Positions 48,676-57,912 of a DNA stretch of 64,000 nt are shown here, one piece after another (within the stretch, counting starts at the first letter, position 1; each line of letters starts with the position of its first letter). The translations under genes were made by a program, and so were the position numbers. The DNA is from Achromobacter xylosoxidans (GTDB lineage: Bacteria > Pseudomonadota > Gammaproteobacteria > Burkholderiales > Burkholderiaceae_B): positions 1 to 64,000 of the forward strand of contig NZ_MTLG01000052.1 of the NCBI RefSeq assembly GCF_002192695.1, written 5' to 3'. Under the pieces are notes generated by a model. It worked only from the letters and a program-made list of their open reading frames with translations. It was not told where the DNA came from and ran no database searches.

Positions 48676-49368
48676 TCAGCCCGCGAAGCGATAGCCCACG
48701 CCGATCTCGGTCAGCAGGTAGACGGGCTGGGCGGGATCGGCTTCCAGCTTCTGGCGCAGATGACCCATGTAGATGCGCAAGTAGTGGTTGCTCTCCACGT
48801 GCGACGGCCCCCACACCTCGCGCAGCAGTTCGCGGTGCGTCATGACCTTGCCGCGATGCGCCAGCAGCGCCGCCAGCAGCCGGTACTCCATCGCGGTCAG
48901 GTGCACGTGCTGGCCGCCGCGTTCGACCACGCGCTTGGCGAAGTCCACGCGCACGTCGCCGAAGCTGATTTCGGAAGCATTGCCCGCGCCGCCTCTTGCG
49001 TGCCGCCGCAGCAGCACGCGCAGGCGCGCCAGCAGTTCGCTGACGCCGAAGGGCTTGGTCAGGTAGTCGTCGGCCCCGGCGTCCAGCGCGGCGACCTTGT
49101 CGGCCTCGGCGCTGCGGGCGGACAGCACCAGTACCGGCACTTCGGTCCAGCCGCGCAGTTCGCGGATCAGCGTCATGCCGTCTTCGTCGGGCAGGCCCAG
49201 GTCCAGCACCACCGCGTCGGGCTGCCGGGTGCCGGCCTCGATCAGGCCGCGCTTGACGGTATCGGCTTCGTGGACGGCGCAGCCCTCGCTTTCCAGGGCC
49301 TGGCGCACGAAGCGCCGGATGTTGGCGTCGTCTTCAATGATGAGGACGGTAGGCTGGTAATCGAACAT
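48676..49368 (-). CDS. kdpE: KDP operon response regulator KdpE
   Basis: An OmpR-family response regulator of 230 aa. The receiver domain has the acidic pair EDD near residue 12, phospho-Asp in AVVLDLGLPDEDG, and Lys in DDYLTKPFG. The C-terminal winged helix includes HLTAMEYRLLAALLAHRGKVMTHRELLREVWG. It would activate the kdp promoter about 8 kb upstream when phosphorylated by KdpD. Confidence 0.96.
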   Translation of the reverse strand: MFDYQPTVLIIEDDANIRRFVRQALESEGCAVHEADTVKRGLIEAGTRQPDAVVLDLGLPDEDGMTLIRELRGWTEVPVLVLSARSAEADKVAALDAGADDYLTKPFGVSELLARLRVLLRRHARGGAGNASEISFGDVRVDFAKRVVERGGQHVHLTAMEYRLLAALLAHRGKVMTHRELLREVWGPSHVESNHYLRIYMGHLRQKLEADPAQPVYLLTEIGVGYRFAG

Positions 49369-49380
49369 GCGTGGCGGCGA

Positions 49381-52167
49381 TCAAGGATTTTCGGATTGGA
49401 TCGGGGGCGGGGTGCCCAGGGGCAGGGTGAAGACGAACTGCGCGCCGGATTCCTGGCCCGGCGCGTGTTCGACCCAGATTCTCCCATGATGGGCGGCGAT
49501 GATGGCTTCGCAGACCGCCAGGCCCAGGCCGACGCCGGGCGTCGCGGACTCGCGGTCGCCGCGCGTGAATTTCTCGAAGATGCGGCGCTCCGCGCCTGGC
49601 GGCACGCCCGGGCCGTTGTCGCTGACCGCCACGCGCAACTGGCCTTCGTGCACGTCGGCATGCACGCGCAGGGCGCTGCCGGCGGGCGTGTACTTGGCCG
49701 CGTTCTCCAGCAGATTGCACAGCACGCGCTCGATCAGCACGCCGTCGCATTCCACCAGCGGCAGCTGCGACAGACTGTCCACGGCGATGCGATGGCCGGC
49801 CAGCGGTTCGCGCATGGCGGCAAGCGAGGCGCCGACCAGTTCTTCGATGGATTGCCATTCCAGGCGCAACGGCGTGTCGCGGTTCTGCAGCCGCGCCATG
49901 TCCAGCAGATTGACGACCAGCGCGTGCATGCGCTGGGCTTGGTCGCGCATGGCGCGGACGGTGTCGTGGATGCCGGGGGGCAGCGTCGCCTGCTGGCGCA
50001 TCAGCGTGTCCGTCATGCCGACCAGGCTGGTCAGCGGGGTGCGCAGGTCGTGCGATACGGCCGCCAGCAGCGAGTTGCGCAGCTTCTCGGATTCCATGCT
50101 GACCAGCGCCTGCTGCGCTACTTCCACGTAGTGCAGGCGCTCCAGCGCAATGGCGATCAGGGTGGCGTAGGCCTCGATCTGGCGGCGCGAGTCGGGATTC
50201 AGGAACAGGCTGCGGCGCGGCGCCGCCAGCGCCAGCACGCCGCGGGTGCGCATTGGCGCCTTCAGGGGCAGATACAGCAGTTCGCTGTTGGACAGGGTGG
50301 CGGTGCCTGCACCGGCGGGCTGCCCGTGGTCGTAGACCCACTGGGCCAGCGCGGATTCCAGCGGCGGCATGTCGTCGGCGGCCGCGGATGCCAGTTTCAG
50401 CCTGTCGTCCATGCCCAGGATGTACAGCGCGCAGCGCGAGCCGAAGGTGGCATGCACGAAGGCGCCGGCCAGGGTGACGATCTGCTCCGGCAGCAGCGCG
50501 GACGACAGCTCGCGCGCGAATTCATAGAGGCTGCGGGCGTCGGCTTCGCGCTTGACCGAGGCTTGCGCCTGCAAGCGCAGGCCGGCCGTCAACTGGCCGA
50601 TGAGCAGGCCCACCGAGAGCAGCACGCCGAAGGTCAGCAGGTACTGCACGTCCGACACGGCGAAGGACGCCAGCGGTTGCACAAAGAAGAAGTCGAACAG
50701 CCCGACGCTGACGACCGAGGCCAGCGCCGCCGGCCCGCGGCCATGGCGCAGCGCCACCGCCACCACCGCCAGCAGGAACAGCATGACGATATTGGTCTGG
50801 TGCAGGGCGGGAAAGGCCAGCATGGACAGCGCCGTGGCCGCGGCGCAATAGCACAGCGCCCAGGCATAGCCCGCCAGCGGCCGCGGATTGCGTTCGTCCG
50901 CGCTCAGGCGCGCGCGTTGTCCCAGCGTGAGCGGATCGCGCCCGGGCGCCGTGGCGGCGGGCAGCGGCGGCGCGCCCAGGCGGATGATGTCGATCTCGGG
51001 GCAGCCCGCGGCCAGCATGTCGGCGAAGCTGTGGCGCCGCCACAGCCAGCCCGGCGAGATGGCCGCGGTCAGCAGCGCGGACAGCGACAGGCGCAGGCGT
51101 TGCAAACCACTGGCGCGGGTGCGGCCGATGATGGCCTTGGTGATGTTGTGCCGGCGCACGTAGCGCACCACGGCGTCGACCATGTCGCCGCCGGCCAGGG
51201 TTTCGCTGCGTGCGCCCAGTGAATCGGCCAGCGCCAGGCTGCGCTGGATGCGTTCCTGTTCGGCCTGGGGCGGCGGGGCCGCGCGCGGCGTGTCGATGGT
51301 GACCACGTGCAGATCGCATTCCAGCTGCTGGCTCAGGCGGTGGGCGCTGCGGATGACGTACTCGGCGTCCACGTCCGGACCGATGCAGGCGACCACGGCT
51401 TCGCGCGTGCGCCACACCGGTTCGATGGCGCGGTCGCGGCGATAGGCCTGGACGTCGTCGTCGACGTGGTCGGCGGTGCGGCGCAGCGCCAGCTCGCGCA
51501 GCGCGATCAGGTTGCCCTTGCGGAAGAAATTGCGGGTGGCGTGGCGGGCCTGCTCTGGCAGATAGACCTTGCCTTCCTTCAGGCGACGCAGCAGCTCGTC
51601 GGCGGACAGGTCCACCAGGATGACTTCGTCGGCCGCATCGAAGACCTCGTCGGGCACGGTTTCCCAGACGCGCACCCCGGTGATGCTGCCCACCGCTTCG
51701 TTCAGGCTGTCCAGGTGCTGCACGTTCAGCGTGGTCCAGACGTCGATGCCTGCGGTCAGCAATTCATGGATGTCCTGCCAGCGCTTGGCGTGGCGCGAGC
51801 CGGGCGCGTTGGAGTGCGCCAGCTCGTCCACCAGCACCAGATCCGGGCGCCGGGCCAGCGCGCCGTCCAGGTCGAATTCCTTCAGCACATGGCCGCGGTA
51901 CGGCACGTCCTTGAGCGGCAGGACAGGCAGGCCTTCCAGCAGCGTGGCGGTTTCGCGCCGGCCGTGGGTTTCGACGATGCCGGCCAGCACGTCGGCGCCC
52001 TGGGCGGCCTGCGCGCGCGCCGCCTCCAGCATGGCGTAGGTCTTGCCCACGCCGGCCGACGACCCGAAGTAGACGCGCAGCTTGCCGCGCACCGCCTGGC
52101 GCGCGGCGTCGTCCAGGGTCTTCAAGAGCGCGTCGGGATCGGGACGCTCGCCAGCGATATCAGCCAT
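49381..52167 (-). CDS. kdpD: KDP sensor histidine kinase KdpD
   Basis: Potassium/turgor sensor kinase of 928 aa. The N-terminal KdpD domain has Walker A GSSAGVGKTYAM and the VDELAHSNAPGSRH motif; a Usp-like domain follows. Four membrane helices occupy about 405-505, then a GAF-type domain. The kinase core has AAVSHDLRTPLTSLVG (phospho-His), the N box NLLENAAKYTP and the G boxes DNGPGVP and GLGLAVCEAII. It lies 51 bp after kdpC, and kdpE follows after 12 bp. Confidence 0.97.
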   Translation of the reverse strand: MADIAGERPDPDALLKTLDDAARQAVRGKLRVYFGSSAGVGKTYAMLEAARAQAAQGADVLAGIVETHGRRETATLLEGLPVLPLKDVPYRGHVLKEFDLDGALARRPDLVLVDELAHSNAPGSRHAKRWQDIHELLTAGIDVWTTLNVQHLDSLNEAVGSITGVRVWETVPDEVFDAADEVILVDLSADELLRRLKEGKVYLPEQARHATRNFFRKGNLIALRELALRRTADHVDDDVQAYRRDRAIEPVWRTREAVVACIGPDVDAEYVIRSAHRLSQQLECDLHVVTIDTPRAAPPPQAEQERIQRSLALADSLGARSETLAGGDMVDAVVRYVRRHNITKAIIGRTRASGLQRLRLSLSALLTAAISPGWLWRRHSFADMLAAGCPEIDIIRLGAPPLPAATAPGRDPLTLGQRARLSADERNPRPLAGYAWALCYCAAATALSMLAFPALHQTNIVMLFLLAVVAVALRHGRGPAALASVVSVGLFDFFFVQPLASFAVSDVQYLLTFGVLLSVGLLIGQLTAGLRLQAQASVKREADARSLYEFARELSSALLPEQIVTLAGAFVHATFGSRCALYILGMDDRLKLASAAADDMPPLESALAQWVYDHGQPAGAGTATLSNSELLYLPLKAPMRTRGVLALAAPRRSLFLNPDSRRQIEAYATLIAIALERLHYVEVAQQALVSMESEKLRNSLLAAVSHDLRTPLTSLVGMTDTLMRQQATLPPGIHDTVRAMRDQAQRMHALVVNLLDMARLQNRDTPLRLEWQSIEELVGASLAAMREPLAGHRIAVDSLSQLPLVECDGVLIERVLCNLLENAAKYTPAGSALRVHADVHEGQLRVAVSDNGPGVPPGAERRIFEKFTRGDRESATPGVGLGLAVCEAIIAAHHGRIWVEHAPGQESGAQFVFTLPLGTPPPIQSENP

Positions 52168-52218
52168 GAACGCGCAAGAGGAGTGAGGGAACGGCTGGCA
52201 ATACTATACGCCGCGGCA

Positions 52219-52827
52219 TCAGCGCGCCGGACGCAATTGGTCCAGCGCTAGGTTCAGCGTCAGCACGTTGACCGCGGGGTCCCCCAGCACGCCCAGCCAG
52301 GGCTTCTCGGTATGGGCCTGGATCAGGGCATCGACCTGAGCGCGCGGCAGGCCGCGGGCGCGCGCCACGCGGGCCGCCTGGTAGGCCGCGGCGGCCGGGC
52401 TGATGTGCGGGTCCAGCCCGCTGCCGGACGCGGTGACCAGGTCCACCGGCACGGGCACGGGGTTGTCGGGATCAGCCGCCTTCAATGCGGCGATGCGGGC
52501 CTGGATGGCGTCGGCCAGCGCCGGATTGCGCGGGCCCAGGTTCGAACCGCCGGAGCCGGCGCCGTTGTACGGCATGGGCGCGGTGGCCGACGGCCGGCCC
52601 CAGAAGTAGCCGGGCGAGCTGAACGACTGGCCGATCAGCTCCGAACCCACGACGCGGTCGCCTTGCTTGATCAGCGAGCCGGCCGCTTCGTGCGGGAACA
52701 CGGCGGCGGCGATGCCCGTGGTCAGGAAGGGGTAGGCCAGGCCGGTGACCAGCGACAGCGCGGCGAAGACGACCAGCGCGGGGCGCAGGATGCCGCCTTG
52801 GCGCGGCAGGGTGGCGGAATTTTTCAT
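52219..52827 (-). CDS. kdpC: Potassium-transporting ATPase subunit KdpC
   Basis: Single-span accessory subunit (202 aa). An N-terminal membrane helix ([28 protein letters not shown]) is followed by the periplasmic domain with [21 protein letters not shown] and [27 protein letters not shown], both family marks. ATG 52827 follows AAGGAACCCATC; the frame extends upstream without similarity. Confidence 0.97.
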   Translation of the reverse strand: MKNSATLPRQGGILRPALVVFAALSLVTGLAYPFLTTGIAAAVFPHEAAGSLIKQGDRVVGSELIGQSFSSPGYFWGRPSATAPMPYNGAGSGGSNLGPRNPALADAIQARIAALKAADPDNPVPVPVDLVTASGSGLDPHISPAAAAYQAARVARARGLPRAQVDALIQAHTEKPWLGVLGDPAVNVLTLNLALDQLRPAR

Positions 52828-52852
52828 GATGGGTTCCTTGCGGTTTTGGGGC

Positions 52853-55018
52853 TCAGGCCCAGCCCAGGGCGGCCAGTACCATGTCGACCAGCTTGATGCC
52901 GGCAAACGGCACCAGCAGGCCGCCCAGGCCATAGATGAGCAGATTGCGGCGCAACAGCACGGCCGCGCCCAGCGCGCGGTAGCGCACGCCCTTGAGCGCC
53001 AGCGGGATCAGCACCACGATGATCAGCGCGTTGAAGATCACGGCCGACAGGATGGCCGAGGCCGGCGTGGCCAGGCCCATGATGTTCAGCACGTTCAATT
53101 GCGGATAGACGGTGGCGAAGGCGGCCGGAATGATGGCGAAGTACTTGGCCACGTCGTTGGCCACGCTGAAGGTCGTGAGCGCGCCGCGGGTCATCAGCAT
53201 CTGCTTGCCGATCTCGACGATCTCGATGAGCTTGGTGGGGTTGGAATCCAGGTCCACCATATTGCCCGCCTCCTTGGCGGCCTGGGTGCCCGAATTCATC
53301 GCCACCGCCACGTCGGCCTGCGCCAGCGCAGGCGCATCGTTGGTGCCGTCGCCCGTCATCGCCACCAGCCGGCCTTCCGCCTGGTAGGCGCGGATCAGCT
53401 TGAGCTTGGCCTCGGGGGTGGCTTCGGCCAGGAAATCGTCCACGCCGGCCTCGGCGGCGATGGACGCGGCCGTGAGCTTGTTGTCGCCCGTGATCATCAC
53501 GGTCTTGATGCCCATGCGGCGCAGTTCCGCGAAGCGCGACTGGATGTCGGGTTTGACGATGTCCTTCAGCTCGACCACGCCCAAGGCGCGGTTGCCGTCG
53601 CTGACCATCAGTGGCGTGCTGCCGCGGCGGGCCACGTCCTCGGCCAGGCGCAGGGCCTGCTCCGGCACGGTCGAGTCCTGCTCGGCCAGCCAGGCCTGCA
53701 CGGCGTCGACCGCGCCCTTGCGGATCATGCGGCCGTTCAGGTTCACGCCGCTCATGCGCGATTGCGCGGTGAAGGGCACGAATTCGGCGTGCGCCATGGG
53801 CGCGGCCGGCGCGTGGATGGATTTGTCGGCCAGCGCCACGATGCTGCGGCCTTCCGGCGTTTCATCGGCCAGCGAGGCCAGGCGCGCGGCCTCCGCCAGT
53901 TCGCGCGCGGACACGCCGGGAGCCGGCAGGAAGGTCGAGGCCTGGCGGTTGCCGAAGGTGATGGTGCCGGTCTTGTCCAGCAGCAGCACGTCCACGTCGC
54001 CCGCGGCTTCGACCGCGCGGCCCGAGGTGGCGATGACGTTGGCGCCCATCATGCGGCTCATGCCCGCCACGCCGATGGCCGACAGCAGGCCGCCGATGGT
54101 GGTGGGAATCAGGCAGACCAGCAGCGCGACCAGCACCGTCACCGTGACGACGGACCCGCCGCCGGCGGCGTTGACCGCGTAGATCGAGAACGGCATCAGG
54201 GTCACGACCACCAGCAGGAACACCACGGTCAAGCCGACCAAGAGGATGGTGAGGGCCAGCTCGTTGGGCGTCTTCTGGCGCTTGGCGCCTTCCACCATGG
54301 CGATCATGCGGTCCAGGAAGCTCTCGCCCGGATCGGCGGCGATGCGCACGAAGATCCAGTCCGACAGCACGCGGGTGCCGCCGGTAACGGACGAGAAGTC
54401 GCCGCCGGATTCGCGGATCACGGGAGCGGATTCGCCGGTGATGGCGCTTTCATCGACCGACGCCACGCCGGCGATGACCTGGCCGTCGCCGGGGATGGTT
54501 TCGCCCGCTTCGACCAGCACCACGTCGCCGCGGCGCAGCAGGCCCGAGGGCTGCTTGGCGGCCCGGCTGCGCCAGTCGCCCGGCTGCGCCGTGCTGGCGT
54601 CGACGTCGCGAAAGCCCTTGAGCAGGCGCGCGTCGATGGTGGTGCGCAGGCCGCGCAGGGTGGCCGCCTGCTGTTTGCCGCGGCCTTCGGCCAGGGCTTC
54701 GGCGAAGTTCGCGAACAGCACGGTGAACCACAGCCATACGCTGATCGCCAGGATGAACCCGGCGGGGGCTTCGGCCTGGCCGCGCAGGGCCATGACCCAC
54801 AGCACCGTGGTCAGGATGCTGCCCACGTAGACCACGAACATCACGGGGTTCTTCAGCTGCGCGGCGGGTGAGAGCTTGCGCAGGCTGTCCAGCATCGCGG
54901 GGCCGACCAGGGCGCGCGACCACATGCCGAACTGGCGTTCATGCACGCCGTGCGATGCGGCGCGGGCGGCGCCGCCTCCGGCGCCGGTAGTAGAGGTTTC
55001 AATCTTGGCCATTTTCAT
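52853..55018 (-). CDS. kdpB: Potassium-transporting P-type ATPase subunit KdpB
   Basis: Catalytic ATPase subunit (721 aa). Phosphorylation motif is [12 protein letters not shown], the actuator loop is [16 protein letters not shown], and the hinge is [25 protein letters not shown]. The membrane helices fit the short KdpB topology. ATG 55018 and ATG 55012 are both plausible: AAAGG precedes the first and AGGA the second. It starts 2 bp after kdpA. Confidence 0.98.
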   Translation of the reverse strand: MKMAKIETSTTGAGGGAARAASHGVHERQFGMWSRALVGPAMLDSLRKLSPAAQLKNPVMFVVYVGSILTTVLWVMALRGQAEAPAGFILAISVWLWFTVLFANFAEALAEGRGKQQAATLRGLRTTIDARLLKGFRDVDASTAQPGDWRSRAAKQPSGLLRRGDVVLVEAGETIPGDGQVIAGVASVDESAITGESAPVIRESGGDFSSVTGGTRVLSDWIFVRIAADPGESFLDRMIAMVEGAKRQKTPNELALTILLVGLTVVFLLVVVTLMPFSIYAVNAAGGGSVVTVTVLVALLVCLIPTTIGGLLSAIGVAGMSRMMGANVIATSGRAVEAAGDVDVLLLDKTGTITFGNRQASTFLPAPGVSARELAEAARLASLADETPEGRSIVALADKSIHAPAAPMAHAEFVPFTAQSRMSGVNLNGRMIRKGAVDAVQAWLAEQDSTVPEQALRLAEDVARRGSTPLMVSDGNRALGVVELKDIVKPDIQSRFAELRRMGIKTVMITGDNKLTAASIAAEAGVDDFLAEATPEAKLKLIRAYQAEGRLVAMTGDGTNDAPALAQADVAVAMNSGTQAAKEAGNMVDLDSNPTKLIEIVEIGKQMLMTRGALTTFSVANDVAKYFAIIPAAFATVYPQLNVLNIMGLATPASAILSAVIFNALIIVVLIPLALKGVRYRALGAAVLLRRNLLIYGLGGLLVPFAGIKLVDMVLAALGWA

Positions 55019-55020
55019 TC

Positions 55021-56823
55021 CTAGCCTTTAATTTGCAGATGTTCTGCGACCGGGCCGAGAGCCAGCGCCGGCACGTACGTCAAAGCGCCTACCAGCAACA
55101 CGGCGCCGATCAGCAGCACCACGAACAGCGGGCCGGTCGTGGGCATGCTGCCGGGGCCGGCTGGCAGCCGGCGCTTGGCGGCCAGCGAACCGGCCATCGC
55201 CAGGATGGCGACGATGATGGCGAAGCGGCCGAACCACATGGCGATGCCCAGCAGCACGTTGTAGAAGGGCGTGTTGGCGGACAACCCGGCGAAGGCGCTG
55301 CCGTTGTTATTGGCGGCCGACGTCAGGGCATAGAGGATTTCGGAGAAGCCGTGGATGCCCGGGTTCAGCACACCGGCCTGGCCGGCCGATACCGAGACCG
55401 CCAGCGCCGTGCCGACCAGCACCAGCAGCGGGGTCGCCAGGATGACGATGGAAACCATCTTCATGTCGTAGGCTTCGATCTTCTTGCCCAGGTACTCCGG
55501 GGTGCGGCCTATCATCAGCCCGGCGATGAAGACGCCCAGGATGGCGAAGGCCAGCATGCCGTACAGACCCGAGCCCACGCCGCCGAAGACCACCTCGCCC
55601 AGCTGCATCAACAGCATCGGCGTCAGGCCGCCCATGGCGTTGAGCGAATCGTGCATGCCGTTGACCGCGCCGCAGGAAGCCGCCGTGGTGACGGTGGCGA
55701 ACAGCGAGGTGGCGGCGATGCCGAAGCGGGTCTCCTTGCCTTCCATGTTGCCGCCCGGCGAGAACGCGCTGAGCGCGCTGTCGGCGCCGGCCTGCGCGGC
55801 CATCGGATTGGGCTGCTGCTCGAAGTAGGCGGCGGACAGGGCGAATACCGCGAACAGCACGGTCATGGCCGCCAGGATCGCGATGCCCTGGCGCCGGCTG
55901 CCCACCATCTCGCCGAACGAGAAGCACAGCGCGGCGGGAATTGCCAGGATGGCCAGCATCTCCAGGAAGTTCGCCAGCGGCGTGGGGTTCTCGAAGGGAT
56001 GCGCGGAGTTGGCGTTGAAGAAGCCGCCGCCGTTGGTCCCCAGCAGCTTGATCGATTCCTGCGAAGCGACCGGGCCCATGGCCAGGGTCTGGGTCTTGCT
56101 GACGGCGGGATCGGTCACGGCCTGTCCCTGGGCGTCCAGTACGGGTTGGCCCTGGGCATCCACGCGGGGCTGCTCGTAGTGCACGGCCTCGACGGTCTGG
56201 ACTTCCTGGTAGGGGCTGAAATTCTGGATCACGCCCTGGCTGACCAGCGCCAGCGCCAGCACCAGGGACAGCGGCAGCAGCACGTACAGCGTGCTGCGCA
56301 CCATGTCGGTCCAGAAGTTGCCCACCGTGGCCGAGCAATGGCGTGACAGGCCGCGGATCAGCGCGAACAGCACGGCGATGCCAGTGGCGGCCGAGACGAA
56401 GTTCTGCACCGTCAACGCCAACATCTGCGTCAGGTAGCTCATGGTCGATTCGCCGCCATAGCCCTGCCAGTTGGTGTTGGCCACGAAGCTGATGGCGGTG
56501 TTCAGGGCGGAATCCGGCGATACCGCGCCCAGGCCGGCGGGATTGAGCGGCAGCGCGCCCTGCAGGCGCTGCAAGGCGTACACGGCCGCGATGCCGATGA
56601 TGTTGAAGGCCAGCACTGCCACGGCGTAGCGCTTCCAGCCCATCTCGGCCTGCGGGTCTATGCCCGCCAGGCGGTAGATGCCGCGCTCGATGGGGCGGCC
56701 CCAGGCGGTCAGCCGGGACTGCCCGTTTTCCATGGCGATGCGGATGTAGCGCCCGAGCAGGGGCGCGATCGCAAGCAGGACTGCCAGGTACACGACCAGC
56801 AATCCGACGAATTCGGCGGTCAT
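55021..56823 (-). CDS. kdpA: Potassium-transporting ATPase subunit KdpA
   Basis: Potassium-channel-like subunit (600 aa) with four selectivity-filter-type loops: [48 protein letters not shown] and [13 protein letters not shown]. Start ATG 56823 ([13 protein letters not shown]) follows CCGGAGAAATTCTG and overlaps the KdpF stop by one base (TGATG). Confidence 0.98.
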   Translation of the reverse strand: MTAEFVGLLVVYLAVLLAIAPLLGRYIRIAMENGQSRLTAWGRPIERGIYRLAGIDPQAEMGWKRYAVAVLAFNIIGIAAVYALQRLQGALPLNPAGLGAVSPDSALNTAISFVANTNWQGYGGESTMSYLTQMLALTVQNFVSAATGIAVLFALIRGLSRHCSATVGNFWTDMVRSTLYVLLPLSLVLALALVSQGVIQNFSPYQEVQTVEAVHYEQPRVDAQGQPVLDAQGQAVTDPAVSKTQTLAMGPVASQESIKLLGTNGGGFFNANSAHPFENPTPLANFLEMLAILAIPAALCFSFGEMVGSRRQGIAILAAMTVLFAVFALSAAYFEQQPNPMAAQAGADSALSAFSPGGNMEGKETRFGIAATSLFATVTTAASCGAVNGMHDSLNAMGGLTPMLLMQLGEVVFGGVGSGLYGMLAFAILGVFIAGLMIGRTPEYLGKKIEAYDMKMVSIVILATPLLVLVGTALAVSVSAGQAGVLNPGIHGFSEILYALTSAANNNGSAFAGLSANTPFYNVLLGIAMWFGRFAIIVAILAMAGSLAAKRRLPAGPGSMPTTGPLFVVLLIGAVLLVGALTYVPALALGPVAEHLQIKG

Positions 56824-56912
56824 CAGAATTTCTCCGGTTTGAACAGTGCGACCAGCAGGTACACGAACAACAGGGCGGCCGTCAGGCCGCTCAGCCAATA
56901 GAGCCAGTTCAT
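56823..56912 (-). CDS. kdpF: KdpF small membrane subunit
   Basis: A 29-residue single-span peptide, reading [20 protein letters not shown] and ending LFKPEKF. This is the KdpF pattern of a hydrophobic helix with a short C-terminal (K/R)PE(K/R)F tail, which stabilises the KdpABC complex. It overlaps kdpA at TGATG, and its own start overlaps the stop of the upstream micro-ORF. Confidence 0.92.
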   Translation of the reverse strand: MNWLYWLSGLTAALLFVYLLVALFKPEKF

Positions 56913-57007
56913 GGTTGCTCTCCCGAAGACAAGGTTTCGCAGAACCGCAGCAGGGCGAAAGTCAGCCCGGCCATGACGGCAAAGATGACGATATAGATGG
57001 CATCCAC
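56909..57007 (-). CDS. 32-residue membrane micro-ORF upstream of kdpF
   Basis: GTG 57007 follows GGGAGGAAATAC, a strong ribosome site. It encodes [20 protein letters not shown] followed by RFC and a short polar tail: one membrane helix with a C-terminal Arg-x-Cys. The stop overlaps the kdpF ATG (ATGA at 56909-56912), so all the kdp starts down to kdpA are chained by overlaps. The coding evidence is the ribosome site, the overlap and the clean transmembrane composition. I recall similar tiny ORFs before kdpF in other bacteria but no described function. Confidence 0.72.
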   Translation of the reverse strand: MDAIYIVIFAVMAGLTFALLRFCETLSSGEQP

Positions 57008-57114
57008 GTATTTCCTCCCGGGAGCGGCGCTCCCTTCGAACGACGGGCCTGCGCGGCGTATAGGGATGCGCGCCGGGCAGGCGTAGTGACCAATCAGGAC
57101 ACCGGCAGGTTACG

Positions 57115-57170
57115 GAGCGGGGGGTAAAAACGGGGTATACGTTTGGGAGGGGGGTATAAATGAAACGTAA
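57115..57170 (-). promoter_or_regulatory. Likely KdpE operator / kdp promoter region
   Basis: On the minus strand three related blocks occur: TTTATACCCC (57151-57160), GTATACCCC (57132-57140) and TTTTTACCCC (57121-57130), followed by CCGCTCCG. This resembles the AT-rich stretch plus CACCCCGCCCG of the E. coli kdp operator. It lies about 110-150 bp before the first kdp start codon. The assignment is by resemblance only. Confidence 0.5.
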
Positions 57171-57326
57171 ACGCGGCCCGCTGCCCGAATGCGGGCATGG
57201 CGCGCACGCGGCCGCGTTCCATCCTGGGGCGGCCCGGCGGTGGGGAATGAAGGCGGGGAGCGCGGGAACTGGAATGGCCGCAAGGCCTCCCAGAAAATCC
57301 CAATATTTAGAACATCGAACTCAAAT

Positions 57327-57343
57327 TGCACCAATGTGGTGCA
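57327..57343 (+). promoter_or_regulatory. NtrC-type binding site
   Basis: TGCACCA-ATG-TGGTGCA is a perfect 17-bp dyad identical in its arms to the enterobacterial NtrC consensus TGCACCA-N3-TGGTGCA. A single matching half, TGGTGCA, occurs at 57404-57410. The dyad lies about 230 bp upstream of a sigma-54-type promoter, a usual enhancer distance. Confidence 0.7.
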
Positions 57344-57419
57344 GGAAATATGTAAATGAATGCTCCTTCTTAGGGCATTCCCCTAGTGTGACAATCCCGC
57401 ATCTGGTGCAGAATCTCAT

Positions 57420-57542
57420 CCCATGCAGGTGAGGAGACAAAGCCCTGCATGGGCAAATACCGGCGGCACCGGTACATAAAAAAAGTAAAGCAGTACCCAA
57501 AAAAAGCAAAACGCACAGCGGCTGGCACCAGGAAGTGCCAGC
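57420..57542. repeat. Three perfect inverted repeats upstream of the symporter genes
   Basis: CCCATGCAGG/CCTGCATGGG (57420-57429 and 57444-57453), TACCGG/CCGGTA (57458-57463 and 57469-57474) and GCTGGCAC/GTGCCAGC (57521-57528 and 57535-57542). None is followed by a T run, so they look more like protein-binding or RNA-structural elements than terminators. They fill the interval between the NtrC-like site and the sigma-54 promoter. Confidence 0.65.
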
Positions 57543-57560
57543 CGTTGTCGCATAAAAAGC

Positions 57561-57576
57561 TGGCATTTCAAGTGCA
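57561..57576 (+). promoter_or_regulatory. Sigma-54 (RpoN) promoter
   Basis: TGGCATTTCAAGTGCA matches the consensus TGGCAC-N5-TTGCA with the invariant GG and GC exactly ten bases apart. It lies 58 bp upstream of the DUF4212 start codon. Together with the NtrC-like dyad it predicts enhancer-dependent expression of the symporter pair. Confidence 0.68.
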
Positions 57577-57633
57577 TAGGCTTTTCAAGCGCCGCGTTTC
57601 GCGATAATTAGACAGGGTTCGCTCATCCTAGTT

Positions 57634-57912
57634 ATGTCGGAATCGCGCCTTTCATCCTCGAAGCCAGCCACGACTCCCTATTGGCGCCGCAACCTGCGGC
57701 TGATCCTGGTGTTGCTCGTCGCCTGGGCCGCGCTGACTTTCATTCCCGCCTTTTTCGCCCGCAGCCTGAGCTTCGACTTCATCGGCTGGCCGTTCGCGTT
57801 CTGGATGGCTGCCTATGGCGCGCCGCTGGCCTACCTGATCATCATCGGCATCTATGCCCGGGTCATGAACCGCGCCGATGAACGCTCCGAAGACGCTGGA
57901 GGGCGCCGCTGA
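57634..57912 (+). CDS. DUF4212 small symporter subunit
   Basis: A 92-residue membrane protein with two hydrophobic helices (LRLILVLLVAWAALTFIPAFFA and FAFWMAAYGAPLAYLIIIGIYARVM). It matches the DUF4212 family, found next to VC_2705-type sodium/solute symporters and thought to be their small subunit. Its stop overlaps the start of the large subunit (TGATG at 57910-57914). Confidence 0.9.
   Translation: MSESRLSSSKPATTPYWRRNLRLILVLLVAWAALTFIPAFFARSLSFDFIGWPFAFWMAAYGAPLAYLIIIGIYARVMNRADERSEDAGGRR

Noticed and set aside
48760-51222. 820-codon open frame antisense to kdpD/kdpE
   Set aside because: Shadow of GC-rich kdp genes, rich in His/Gln/Arg, without ribosome site or domain.
52745-54871. 708-codon open frame antisense to kdpB
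   Set aside because: Same reasoning; kdpB motifs are unambiguous on the minus strand.
57521-57542. GCTGGCAC/GTGCCAGC as a sigma-54 promoter or terminator
   Set aside because: The GG and GC are eleven rather than ten bases apart, and no T run follows; the better sigma-54 match is at 57561-57576.
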